From Hyphomicrobiaceae bacterium (GTDB taxonomy: Bacteria; Pseudomonadota; Alphaproteobacteria; Rhizobiales; Hyphomicrobiaceae): a stretch of 5,907 bases of DNA. The notes beneath the pieces are model-generated. The model searched no databases. It saw nothing but the letters and a program-made list of their open reading frames with translations, and was not told the DNA's origin. Positions 1 through 5,907 of this stretch are shown in pieces. A program made the translations under genes and the position numbers. Numbering within the stretch: position 1 is the first letter of the stretch; each line of letters begins with the position of its first letter. Location of the stretch: NCBI GenBank assembly GCA_020442225.1, contig JAGRKR010000448.1, positions 1 through 5,907 on the forward strand, given 5' to 3'.

Positions 1-1032
1 TTGCGCTCGTACCAGAGATCCCAGCAACTGGCGGCCGAGGCCGCGGGCGCCAGCGGCAAGGCGACGATCGTGGCCCTCGCTGCCGCCATGGAGGTGATGG
101 TGCGCATCGGCAAGGCGACCCTGCACACGCCCGAGAAGCGCGGTTTTCATGCGCCCGGCCTGACCGGCCCGTTCGGCGCGGCCATCGCGGCCATGCACCT
201 CGCCGGCGCCGATGCGGTCAAGACCACGAACGCCATTGCCATCTCCGGCTCGCTGGCCTCCGGCCTGCTGGCGTTCGCCAAGGCGCCCGACGGCGGCATG
301 GTCAAGCGCCTGCATCTGGGACGCGCCGCCGAGGGCGGCCTGCTCGCGGCCGAGCTGGCGCTGCAGGGCTTCGAGGCGCCGAGCACGGTGCTCGAAGGCC
401 CGTACGGCCTGCTCGAGGCCTTCTGTCTCGACACGCGCCCCGACTATCTGACGGACGGCCTCGGCGCGGTCTGGGAGAGCGAGTCGGTGACGATGAAGAA
501 GTTCCCCTGCCACATCATGACCCATGCCCCGCTCGAGGCGCTGGCTGCCTTACGGGCGGAGCGGAGCTTCACCGCCAGCGAGGTCGAGAGCATCGAGATC
601 CGCGGCATGGAGCGGATCGCCACGCATCATGACATCAAGGCGCCCGGCGACATCATGCAGGCGCAATACTCCATCCCCTTCATCGTGGCGCTGTCGCTGT
701 TCCGCGATGTCGCCGATCCCGCCAACATCAGCGAGGACGTGCTCGCGGACGCCGCCGTTGCCGCCATGGCCGGGCGCATTCGCCTGATCGGTGATCCCGG
801 CGCCAAGGGCTGGGGCACCGAGGTCACGGTCACACTGGCCGACGGAACCCGCCTCGGCCGCCGCATCGACGTCTTCCCCGGCATGGCCGAGCGCCCCTTC
901 ACCGAGAGCGAGCTCGCAGCGAAGTTCATGCGCCTGACGACGCACATGCCGCTGGCGCGACGCGAGACGCTGCTGGCCCAGCTCATGGCCCTGGAGACCA
1001 TCGACGACGTGCGCAGCCTCGATCTCGCCTGA
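1..1032 (+). CDS. MmgE/PrpD family protein, 5'-truncated by the window edge
   Basis: This is the C-terminal part of an MmgE/PrpD-family protein; known members are 2-methylcitrate dehydratase, cis-aconitate decarboxylase and iminodisuccinate epimerase, so a dehydratase, decarboxylase or epimerase acting on a small polycarboxylate in the cytoplasm is likely. Visible family landmarks, numbered from the first codon, are EVMVRIG (31-37), GFHAPGLTGPFGAA (48-61), the basic motif VKRLHLGRAAEGG (101-113) with the conserved Lys102, EGPYG (132-136), and KKFPCHIMTH (166-175), matching the usual K-x-P-C-x-x-x-H active-site stretch. The family is usually about 450 residues and its N-terminal helical part with the D-x-D-D-T motif is absent here, so about 110-130 residues lie left of the window. 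The TTG at position 1 is therefore probably an internal leucine codon. It ends at TGA 1030-1032. The substrate is unknown; a second, divergent paralogue follows on the same strand. Confidence 0.9.
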   Translation: MRSYQRSQQLAAEAAGASGKATIVALAAAMEVMVRIGKATLHTPEKRGFHAPGLTGPFGAAIAAMHLAGADAVKTTNAIAISGSLASGLLAFAKAPDGGMVKRLHLGRAAEGGLLAAELALQGFEAPSTVLEGPYGLLEAFCLDTRPDYLTDGLGAVWESESVTMKKFPCHIMTHAPLEALAALRAERSFTASEVESIEIRGMERIATHHDIKAPGDIMQAQYSIPFIVALSLFRDVADPANISEDVLADAAVAAMAGRIRLIGDPGAKGWGTEVTVTLADGTRLGRRIDVFPGMAERPFTESELAAKFMRLTTHMPLARRETLLAQLMALETIDDVRSLDLA

Positions 1033-1044
1033 GCCTCAGGCGAG
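1024..1044 (+). terminator. Hairpin spanning the stop codon, possible terminator
   Basis: The arms CTCGCCTGA (1024-1032) and TCAGGCGAG (1036-1044) are perfect reverse complements, 9 bp around a GCC loop, and a G-T wobble at 1023/1045 could extend the stem. The TGA stop codon of the upstream gene is the end of the left arm. No T-run follows (the next bases are G+C-rich), so it is not a canonical intrinsic terminator. It could halt transcription weakly, protect the mRNA 3' end, or be a by-product of coding sequence. The 222-nt gap and possible promoter downstream fit a transcription-unit boundary here. Confidence 0.45.
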
Positions 1045-1138
1045 GCCGTCGCGTCCTGCTCCGGCCGGCCCGCCGTGGCGCCTGACACGCGAGACGCCGC
1101 GAACGTCGGCATGCCCGTCGGGCGCGACCGGAAGCATA

Positions 1139-1190
1139 AGCTGCCCTGATGGCCACTATTCGCCCCGCCTCGAACAAGAGGCCGGCAGCT
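1139..1190. repeat. Compound inverted repeat upstream of the second MmgE/PrpD gene
   Basis: Three nested pairs of complementary arms share one centre: AGCTGCC (1139-1145) with GGCAGCT (1184-1190), GGCC (1151-1154) with GGCC (1180-1183), and TTCG (1159-1162) with CGAA (1171-1174). Together they give 15 pairs, with a 5-nt bulge at 1146-1150, an internal loop (1155-1158 / 1175-1179) and an 8-nt apical loop. It ends 1 nt before the possible -35 element at 1192. It may be a binding site for a dimeric regulator or a leader RNA structure if transcription starts further upstream. The function is inference; the base pairing is seen directly. Confidence 0.45.
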
Positions 1191-1191
1191 C

Positions 1192-1220
1192 TCGACAGGG
1201 AGCGAGGGCGGGACTATCAG
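1192..1220 (+). promoter_or_regulatory. Possible sigma70-type promoter for the second MmgE/PrpD gene
   Basis: TCGACA at 1192-1197 matches five of six bases of TTGACA, and TATCAG at 1215-1220 matches four of six of TATAAT, with a 17-nt spacer. Transcription would start near 1227 and leave a leader of about 28 nt containing the ribosome binding site. It is the best match I found by eye in the 1033-1254 gap. Such matches occur by chance, and promoters of high-G+C alphaproteobacteria are often degenerate, so this is only a candidate. Confidence 0.3.
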
Positions 1221-1244
1221 CTTTGCGCCAGGGTGTGATGTCAC

Positions 1245-1248
1245 GGAG
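1245..1248 (+). promoter_or_regulatory. Shine-Dalgarno site for the gene at 1255
   Basis: GGAG lies 6 nt before the ATG at 1255. This is a near-ideal distance and supports that ATG as the start. Confidence 0.65.
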
Positions 1249-1254
1249 ACCTCG

Positions 1255-2655
1255 ATGAGCAGCCACGAGCCGACCGACAACCGCTACACGCAAGGCCTCG
1301 CCACTTTCATCTCCGACCTCACCTACGAGCGCCTGCCCGAGGAGGTGCGGACCCGCGCCAAGCTGCTGATCCTCGACTCGCTCGGCTGCGGTCTCTACGG
1401 AGCGCGGCTGCCCTGGACCAGGATCCTCGTCGATACCCTGTCGGCCGTCGATACCAGCACGGGCGCAGGTCTGTGGGGCTCAGCCAGGCGGCTGTCGGCC
1501 CCGCACGCCGCGCTCGTCAACGGCACGCAGGTGCAAGGCTTCGAGCTGGATGACGTGCACCGTCGCGGCGTCCTGCACGTGAATGCCGTAGCCTTGCCGG
1601 CGCTGACGGCGGTCGTCGAGATGCGGCCGGGCCTCTCGGGCCGCGACTATCTGGTCGGCGCGGTCGCCGGCTACGAGACCGGCCCTCGCGTCGGCATCTG
1701 CATGGGCCAGGAGCACATCGGCCAGGGCTGGCACTCGGGCGCCACCGTCGGCGTCTATGCCGCGGCCGCAGCCGCGGCCTCTGGCCTCAAGCTGTCGCCC
1801 GAGCAGACGGTGCACGCGCTCGGCATCGCCGGCACGCAGTCGGCGGGCCTGATGGCGGCCCAGTTCGGAGCCATGGTCAAGCGCATGCACGCCGGCCGCT
1901 CGTCGCAGAGCGGCCTGCTCGGCGCGCTGCTCGCCGCACGCGGCTTCACGGGCATCATCGACGTCTTCGAGGCGCCCTACGGCGGCTTCTGCACCACGTT
2001 CTCGCGCTCGAACGACCGCTTCCAGCTCGCCGAGCTCACGTCCGAGCTCGGCGAACGCTTCGAGACGATGCGGATCGCGCTCAAGTTCTACTCCTGCGTC
2101 GGCTCGAACCACACCACGCTCGACGCCATCCGCGACATCCGCAAGCGCCGCCCCTTCTCGCTCGGCGAACTCGACAAGGTGGTCGTTTTCGGCTCGCAGG
2201 TCACCGTCGATCACGTCGGCTGGCCGTACCGGCCCGAGGGGCTCACCTCGGCGCAGCTCAATCTGCCGTACTGTGTCGCCACGCTGCTGCTCGAGGACGA
2301 CGTCTTCGTCGATCAGTTCGGCGAGGGCTGCGTCACCGACGAGGCGCGCATCGCCCTCTCGCGCAAGGTCGAGGTGCGCCACGATCCCGGCATCACCGCG
2401 CTCGGCTCGCGGTTCCGCCACAAGGTCCACGTCGAGGTGCACCTCGCGGACGGCTCGATCCACCGCGAGACACGCGAGGCTCCGCGCGGCAGCGAGGCCG
2501 ATTTCGCCAGTGAAGCGGACATCGTGCGCAAATTCGAAAGCCTGACCCGCGACGCCCTGCCGGAGAGCCAGCGCCAGCAACTCGTCGAAACCGTCCTCGG
2601 GCTCGACAAGCTCGAGGATGCGAGCCGCCTCGCCAGGCTGCTGGCGACAGGGTAA
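1255..2655 (+). CDS. MmgE/PrpD family protein, complete
   Basis: This 466-residue protein covers the full family length. It opens with the typical N-terminal helical segment: LATFISDL (15-22), LPEEVRTRAKLLILDSLGC (27-45) and the HAALVNGT stretch (84-91). The acidic motif follows as ELDDVH (97-102) with His108 after it, then VAGYE (137-141), WHSGATVG (159-166), an alanine-rich helix (169-175), VKRMHAGRSSQSG (208-220) with Lys209, EAPYGGF (239-245), and LKFYSCVGSNH (276-286) with Lys277 and His286. The family usually has D-x-D-D-T where this protein reads E-L-D-D-V, so the active site may be altered. It is clearly a paralogue of the gene upstream but not a near copy. No signal peptide or membrane segment is evident, so it is probably cytoplasmic. 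The ATG has a good Shine-Dalgarno site. The reaction is unassigned: dehydratase, decarboxylase or epimerase chemistry on a carboxylate are all possible. It is probably co-transcribed with the SDR 111 nt downstream. Confidence 0.93.
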   Translation: MSSHEPTDNRYTQGLATFISDLTYERLPEEVRTRAKLLILDSLGCGLYGARLPWTRILVDTLSAVDTSTGAGLWGSARRLSAPHAALVNGTQVQGFELDDVHRRGVLHVNAVALPALTAVVEMRPGLSGRDYLVGAVAGYETGPRVGICMGQEHIGQGWHSGATVGVYAAAAAAASGLKLSPEQTVHALGIAGTQSAGLMAAQFGAMVKRMHAGRSSQSGLLGALLAARGFTGIIDVFEAPYGGFCTTFSRSNDRFQLAELTSELGERFETMRIALKFYSCVGSNHTTLDAIRDIRKRRPFSLGELDKVVVFGSQVTVDHVGWPYRPEGLTSAQLNLPYCVATLLLEDDVFVDQFGEGCVTDEARIALSRKVEVRHDPGITALGSRFRHKVHVEVHLADGSIHRETREAPRGSEADFASEADIVRKFESLTRDALPESQRQQLVETVLGLDKLEDASRLARLLATG

Positions 2656-2748
2656 GCGAAGATCGCAACAAGGGCTGGAGCAGGCCACCACGGGTCGCTA
2701 AGCTCGCGACGACCTCATTCCATCACCAAGGGCCAGGCCCGGACCACA

Positions 2749-2760
2749 AGAGAGAGAGAA
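2749..2760 (+). promoter_or_regulatory. Purine-rich (AG)n ribosome binding tract of the SDR gene
   Basis: An AG dinucleotide run (2749-2759) followed by A ends 6 nt before the ATG at 2767. It holds GAGAG cores at Shine-Dalgarno distance but no GGAGG, so it is a weak purine-rich ribosome binding site. It is the only such candidate before this start, which the N-terminal SDR motif otherwise fixes firmly. Confidence 0.45.
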
Positions 2761-2766
2761 ACAGTC

Positions 2767-3531
2767 ATGACCAGCCCCTTCGACCTCACCGGCCAGGTGG
2801 CCCTCGTCACCGGCTCGAGCCGCGGCATCGGCCGATCTATCGCCGAGACGATGGCTAGCCTCGGTGCCAAGGTGGTCATCTCCAGCCGAAAAGCCGAAGC
2901 CTGCGAGGAGGTAGCCGCCGCCATCACGGCCAAGGGCGGCGAGGCCATCGTCATTCCCTGCAACATCGGCCGCAAGCCGGAGGTCGAGGCGCTGATCAAG
3001 GGCACGCTCGACAAGTGGGGGCGTATCGACAGCCTCGTATGCAATGCCGCGATCAATCCTCACTTCGGCCCGCTCGCCAAGATCAGCGACGACGCCTTCG
3101 ACAAGATCATGGCCTCGAACGTCAAGTCGAACCTGTGGCTCGCCAATCTGGCCGCACCCGGCATGGCGGACCGTGGCGGCGGCACGGTCATCATCGTCTC
3201 GTCGATCGGTGGCATCCGTGGCTCGGCCATGCTCGGCGCCTACGGCATCTCCAAGGCCGCGGATTTCTCGCTGGCTCGCAGCCTCGCCGTCGAGTGGGGG
3301 CCGAAGAACGTGCGCATCAACTGCATCGCGCCGGGCCTGGTGCGAACCGACTTCGCCCGTGCGCTGTGGGAGGACAAGGCCAATCTGGAGAAGCGACTGG
3401 TCACAACCCCGCTGCGACGCATCGGCGAGCCCGAGGACATCGGCGGCGTCGCGGCCTTCCTCGCCTCCAAGGCCGCCGCCTTCATCACCGGCCAGGTGAT
3501 CGTCGCCGACGGTGGCGTGACCATCGCCTGA
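2767..3531 (+). CDS. SDR family NAD(P)-dependent oxidoreductase, DHRS4-like
   Basis: This 254-residue protein is a classical short-chain dehydrogenase/reductase with a Rossmann fold, expected to be a soluble cytoplasmic oligomer that interconverts a carbonyl and an alcohol with NAD(P)(H). The cofactor glycine motif TGSSRGIG is at 15-22. SSRK at 39-42 puts an arginine after the second strand, which usually favours NADP(H). The structural N-A-G motif appears as CNAA (92-95). The catalytic tetrad is Asn118, Ser146, Tyr159 and Lys163, with the classical spacing. The segment NCIAPGLVRTDF (185-196) and the C-terminal VADGG are typical. Several stretches (SSRK, NAAINPHFG, RGGGTVIIVSSI, APGLVRTDF then RALW) recall animal DHRS4 NADPH-dependent carbonyl reductases, from memory rather than an alignment. 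The substrate is unknown. It follows the MmgE/PrpD gene by 111 nt with no strong terminator or promoter between, so they probably share a transcript. The next gene converges on it 15 nt away. Confidence 0.93.
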   Translation: MTSPFDLTGQVALVTGSSRGIGRSIAETMASLGAKVVISSRKAEACEEVAAAITAKGGEAIVIPCNIGRKPEVEALIKGTLDKWGRIDSLVCNAAINPHFGPLAKISDDAFDKIMASNVKSNLWLANLAAPGMADRGGGTVIIVSSIGGIRGSAMLGAYGISKAADFSLARSLAVEWGPKNVRINCIAPGLVRTDFARALWEDKANLEKRLVTTPLRRIGEPEDIGGVAAFLASKAAAFITGQVIVADGGVTIA

Positions 3532-3546
3532 GCCGGCGGGCCGCCA

Positions 3547-5907
3547 TCACGTCCCCCGCGGCTTGGCGCGGTGCGTCGGTGCGGCGTTGGCCGGGTCCTC
3601 CGGCCATGGGTGCCGGGGATAGCGTCCGCGCATGTCGGCGCGGACCGCGGCCCAGGAGCCCGACCAGAAGCCCGGCAGATCGCGCGTGATCTGGATCGGC
3701 CGGTGCGCCGGCGACAGCAGATGCAGCGTCAACGGCAGCCGGCCGCCGGCGAGGCTCGGGTGCCGGGTCGTGCCGAACAGCTCCTGCACCCGGATGTGCA
3801 GCGCCGGCGCATCGGGGCCGGCGTAGTCGATGGCGTGGCGATTGCCGGTCGGCGCCGTGAAGTGCGTCGGAGCAGCCTCGTCGAGCCGGCGGCGCAGATC
3901 CCAGGACACCATTGCGTCGAGGGCGGGCGTCAGATCCTCGGCGCCGAGGTCGCTGAGCCCGACGCGACCGTTGAGAAACGGGGCCAGCCAGGTCTCCACG
4001 CTCTCAGCCAGGGCCTCGTCGGACAAATCCGGCCAGCCCTCCCCCTCGGCCCGACGCAGGAAGCCGACGCGCTGGCGCAACTGCAATTGCGCCTTCGACC
4101 AGGGCAGGCGGTCGATGCCGAGGCTGGCGAGCCCCCGCGCCAGCGTACGCTGAGCCGCGTCGCCGCCCGGCACGGGTCGCGGCTCGCTCGCCAGCGTGAT
4201 CGCACCGAGACGCCGGACACCGCGCGCCTTGAGACGCGCCGCTTGTTGGTCGAAGGTCAGCTCCTGAGCGACCTCGATGCGCTCACCGGCAAACGCGATG
4301 ATCTCCGCCTCGCTGGCAGCGCACGCCAGCGTGATCCGTGCGGCGGCCGCCGCGCCCTGCAGCTCCGCCACGACGAGGAACGGCTCGCGCGCCAGGGGGG
4401 AAACGGGGTCGAGCCGCGCTCCACGCCCGTTCACGAGCAGGTATTGGCCATCGCCTCCGCGCGACTTGGCGATCCGATCGGGATAGGCAAGCGCCAGCAG
4501 CCCTGGCGTCGAGACGTCCTGGGCGGCCGCACCGTCGCCGGCGGCGCGGGCCCACCCCTTGGCGAGGCGGCGCATCTCGTGCGCGCGGGCCCCGCGATCG
4601 CGGCGAAACGCCTCCAGCCGCGTGACGAGGTCGGGGTCGTTGCCGCCGAGCCCCCGCTCGACGATGAGCGCGGCGATCTCGCCAGCCTTGTCGGCGGCGC
4701 CGACCGCAGCGGCAGAAAGCACCATGTGCGCCAGTCGCGGCGGCAACGCCAGCGCGCGCAAGCGACGCCCGGCCGGCGTGATCCGGCCGTCTCCGTCCAA
4801 GGCATGGATCGCGACGAGACCTTCACGGGCCGCCGCCAGCGCGGCCTCGCCCGGCGGATCAAGCCAACGCAGCTCAGAAGGATCGCGCGCGCCCCACTCC
4901 GCGATGGTCAGAAGCAGGCCCTTGAGGTCGCTCGCGCGGATCTCGGGCTCGGCGAACGGCCTGAGACTCGCCGACTCCGGCTCGTCCCACAGGCGATAGC
5001 ACACGCCGGGCTCGGTCCGGCCCGCCCGTCCGCGCCGCTGGTCGGCCGATGCCCGCGACACGCGTTGGGTCTCGAGCCGCGTCAGGTCGGTTGCCGGCTC
5101 GTAGCGCGGCACGCGCGACAGTCCGCTGTCGACGACGATGCGCACGCCCTCGATGGTGATGGACGTCTCCGCGATCGACGTTGCCAGCACGACCTTGCGG
5201 CGAGCGCCGGTGGCCGCCGCGACGGCGCGGTCCTGCTCTCCGACGGAGAGGCCGCCGTGCAGGGGCAGGATTTCGACATCGGCTCCGAGGGCACGCTCGC
5301 TCAAGCGCTCGTGGACACGGCGGATCTCCGCCTGCCCCGGCAGGAACGCGAGGAGCGAGCCGGGCTCCGCCCTGAGCGCGCCCGCAATCGTCTCCGCCAT
5401 CTGATCCTCGATGCGCCGGACGGCATCGCGGCCCACGTAGCGTGTCTCGACCGGATAGGCCCGCCCATCGGCGCGAATGACGCTGGCATCGCCAAGGAAC
5501 CCGGCGATGCGCGTGTCGTCCAGGGTGGCGGACATCACCAGCAGGCGCAGATCGTCGCGCAGCGCGCCCTGCACATCGAGCGCCAGCGCCAGACCGAGAT
5601 CGGCATCGAGCGAGCGCTCGTGAAACTCGTCGAACAGGATCGCGCCGACGCCCGTCAGCTCGGGATCGTCCAGGAGCATGCGGACCAGAACCCCCTCGGT
5701 CACGACCTCAATGCGCGTCCTGGCCGAAACCTTGGTGCCGAGCCGGGCACGCACGCCGACGGTCTCGCCGACCGCCTCGCCCAGCGTCGTCGCCATGCGT
5801 TCCGCGGCTCCCCGCGCCGCCAGACGCCGCGGCTCCAGCACGAGGATGCGGCGCGCGCCGAGCCAGGGCGCGTCGAGAAGCGCCAACGGCACGCGCGTCG
5901 TCTTGCC
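3547..5907 (-). CDS. hrpB: ATP-dependent helicase HrpB, 5'-truncated by the window edge
   Basis: This is a DEAH/RHA-type superfamily 2 ATP-dependent helicase of the HrpB family, related to HrpA; its cellular job is poorly defined, with RNA metabolism the usual assumption. It is unrelated to the type III secretion protein called HrpB. Reading leftward from the edge, 786 residues are visible. They start with GKTTR, the end of the Walker A motif, followed by LEPRRLAARGAAERM (24-38), TEGVL (70-74), the DEFH box (93-96), SAT (126-128), LLAFLPGQAEI (185-195), ATSIAETSITI (242-252) and QRRGRAGR (290-297). A helicase-associated region follows, and the characteristic HrpB C-terminal domain covers roughly the last 130 residues, ending in HPWPEDP and AKPRGT. 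The first possible start inside the window (GTG at 5892) is a valine just after Walker A, so the true start lies beyond the right edge; about 30 residues are missing from a usual length near 820. All visible motifs are intact and no frameshift is seen. Stop TGA is at 3549-3547. Confidence 0.95.
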   Translation of the reverse strand, partial: GKTTRVPLALLDAPWLGARRILVLEPRRLAARGAAERMATTLGEAVGETVGVRARLGTKVSARTRIEVVTEGVLVRMLLDDPELTGVGAILFDEFHERSLDADLGLALALDVQGALRDDLRLLVMSATLDDTRIAGFLGDASVIRADGRAYPVETRYVGRDAVRRIEDQMAETIAGALRAEPGSLLAFLPGQAEIRRVHERLSERALGADVEILPLHGGLSVGEQDRAVAAATGARRKVVLATSIAETSITIEGVRIVVDSGLSRVPRYEPATDLTRLETQRVSRASADQRRGRAGRTEPGVCYRLWDEPESASLRPFAEPEIRASDLKGLLLTIAEWGARDPSELRWLDPPGEAALAAAREGLVAIHALDGDGRITPAGRRLRALALPPRLAHMVLSAAAVGAADKAGEIAALIVERGLGGNDPDLVTRLEAFRRDRGARAHEMRRLAKGWARAAGDGAAAQDVSTPGLLALAYPDRIAKSRGGDGQYLLVNGRGARLDPVSPLAREPFLVVAELQGAAAAARITLACAASEAEIIAFAGERIEVAQELTFDQQAARLKARGVRRLGAITLASEPRPVPGGDAAQRTLARGLASLGIDRLPWSKAQLQLRQRVGFLRRAEGEGWPDLSDEALAESVETWLAPFLNGRVGLSDLGAEDLTPALDAMVSWDLRRRLDEAAPTHFTAPTGNRHAIDYAGPDAPALHIRVQELFGTTRHPSLAGGRLPLTLHLLSPAHRPIQITRDLPGFWSGSWAAVRADMRGRYPRHPWPEDPANAAPTHRAKPRGT

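Noticed and set aside
1..3. TTG at the first base as the start of the first gene
   Set aside because: The homologous family region begins mid-protein, with the N-terminal domain missing, so the codon is most likely internal.
1104..1121. CGTCGG occurring twice with a 12-nt period in the intergenic gap
   Set aside because: Two six-base G+C-rich copies are not enough to call an iteron or an operator.
627..1280. A 217-codon open frame on the minus strand across the first gene and the intergenic gap
   Set aside because: It has no recognisable motif, a low-complexity Ser/Arg/Ala-rich product, and mostly mirrors the real coding frame. It looks like a G+C artefact.
1759..1778. GCCGCGGC repeated twice around CGCA, able to form an all-G+C 8-bp hairpin
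   Set aside because: It encodes the run of alanines in a conserved helical part of the protein, and alternating GCC/GCG codons explain the repeat.
1480..2691. A 403-codon open frame on the minus strand opposite the second MmgE/PrpD gene
   Set aside because: Its product is rich in Ala, Arg, Glu, Asp and Leu with no recognisable domain. The plus-strand protein carries all the family motifs. Long antisense frames are expected where third codon positions are nearly all G or C.
2730..2740. GGGCC-A-GGCCC palindrome upstream of the SDR
   Set aside because: It is short, made only of G and C apart from the central A, and expected by chance at this composition. There is no nearby promoter to give it a role.
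3535..3545. Small GGCG/CGCC inverted match between the SDR and hrpB
   Set aside because: It has only 4 pairs and no T-run on either side, so it cannot be supported as a terminator.
3015..3689. A 224-codon plus-strand frame overlapping the SDR and running into hrpB
   Set aside because: The product is Arg/His/Gln-rich with no domain, lies out of frame within the SDR, and continues antisense to hrpB.

Overview
The window looks like chromosomal DNA of a high-G+C proteobacterium, most likely an alphaproteobacterium and perhaps Hyphomicrobiales/Rhizobiales. The basis is codon use (third positions almost always G or C, by eye) and the character of the HrpB helicase and the MmgE/PrpD-SDR neighbourhood. 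This is inference; no rRNA or other marker gene is present. I see no mobile element, tRNA, CRISPR array or phage gene.

Left part (1-3531, + strand): three genes point the same way. The first is the C-terminal three quarters of an MmgE/PrpD-family protein, cut by the left edge. The second is a complete but clearly divergent MmgE/PrpD protein of 466 residues. The third is a 254-residue NAD(P)-dependent short-chain dehydrogenase/reductase (SDR) that resembles the DHRS4 carbonyl-reductase type. Known MmgE/PrpD members are 2-methylcitrate dehydratase, cis-aconitate decarboxylase and iminodisuccinate epimerase, all acting on small polycarboxylates. The trio is therefore best read as part of a catabolic locus for an organic or amino acid, with the SDR carrying out a redox step. 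The substrate cannot be read from the sequence.

The 222-nt gap between the two MmgE/PrpD genes carries most of the non-coding signal. A 9-bp hairpin contains the stop codon of the first gene. A 52-nt compound inverted repeat follows, then a possible sigma70-type promoter and a good Shine-Dalgarno site. Together these suggest that the second MmgE/PrpD gene starts a new transcription unit, probably including the SDR 111 nt downstream.

Right part (3547-5907, - strand): an ATP-dependent helicase of the HrpB family converges on the SDR with only 15 nt between the stop codons. It is nearly complete: the right edge cuts it inside the Walker A motif, so only roughly 30 N-terminal residues are missing. 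It is a housekeeping-type gene with no evident link to the metabolic genes.

Overall the window is mostly ordinary. The points most worth a second look are the paired, dissimilar MmgE/PrpD paralogues, the altered active-site motif of the second one, and the inverted repeat in front of it.
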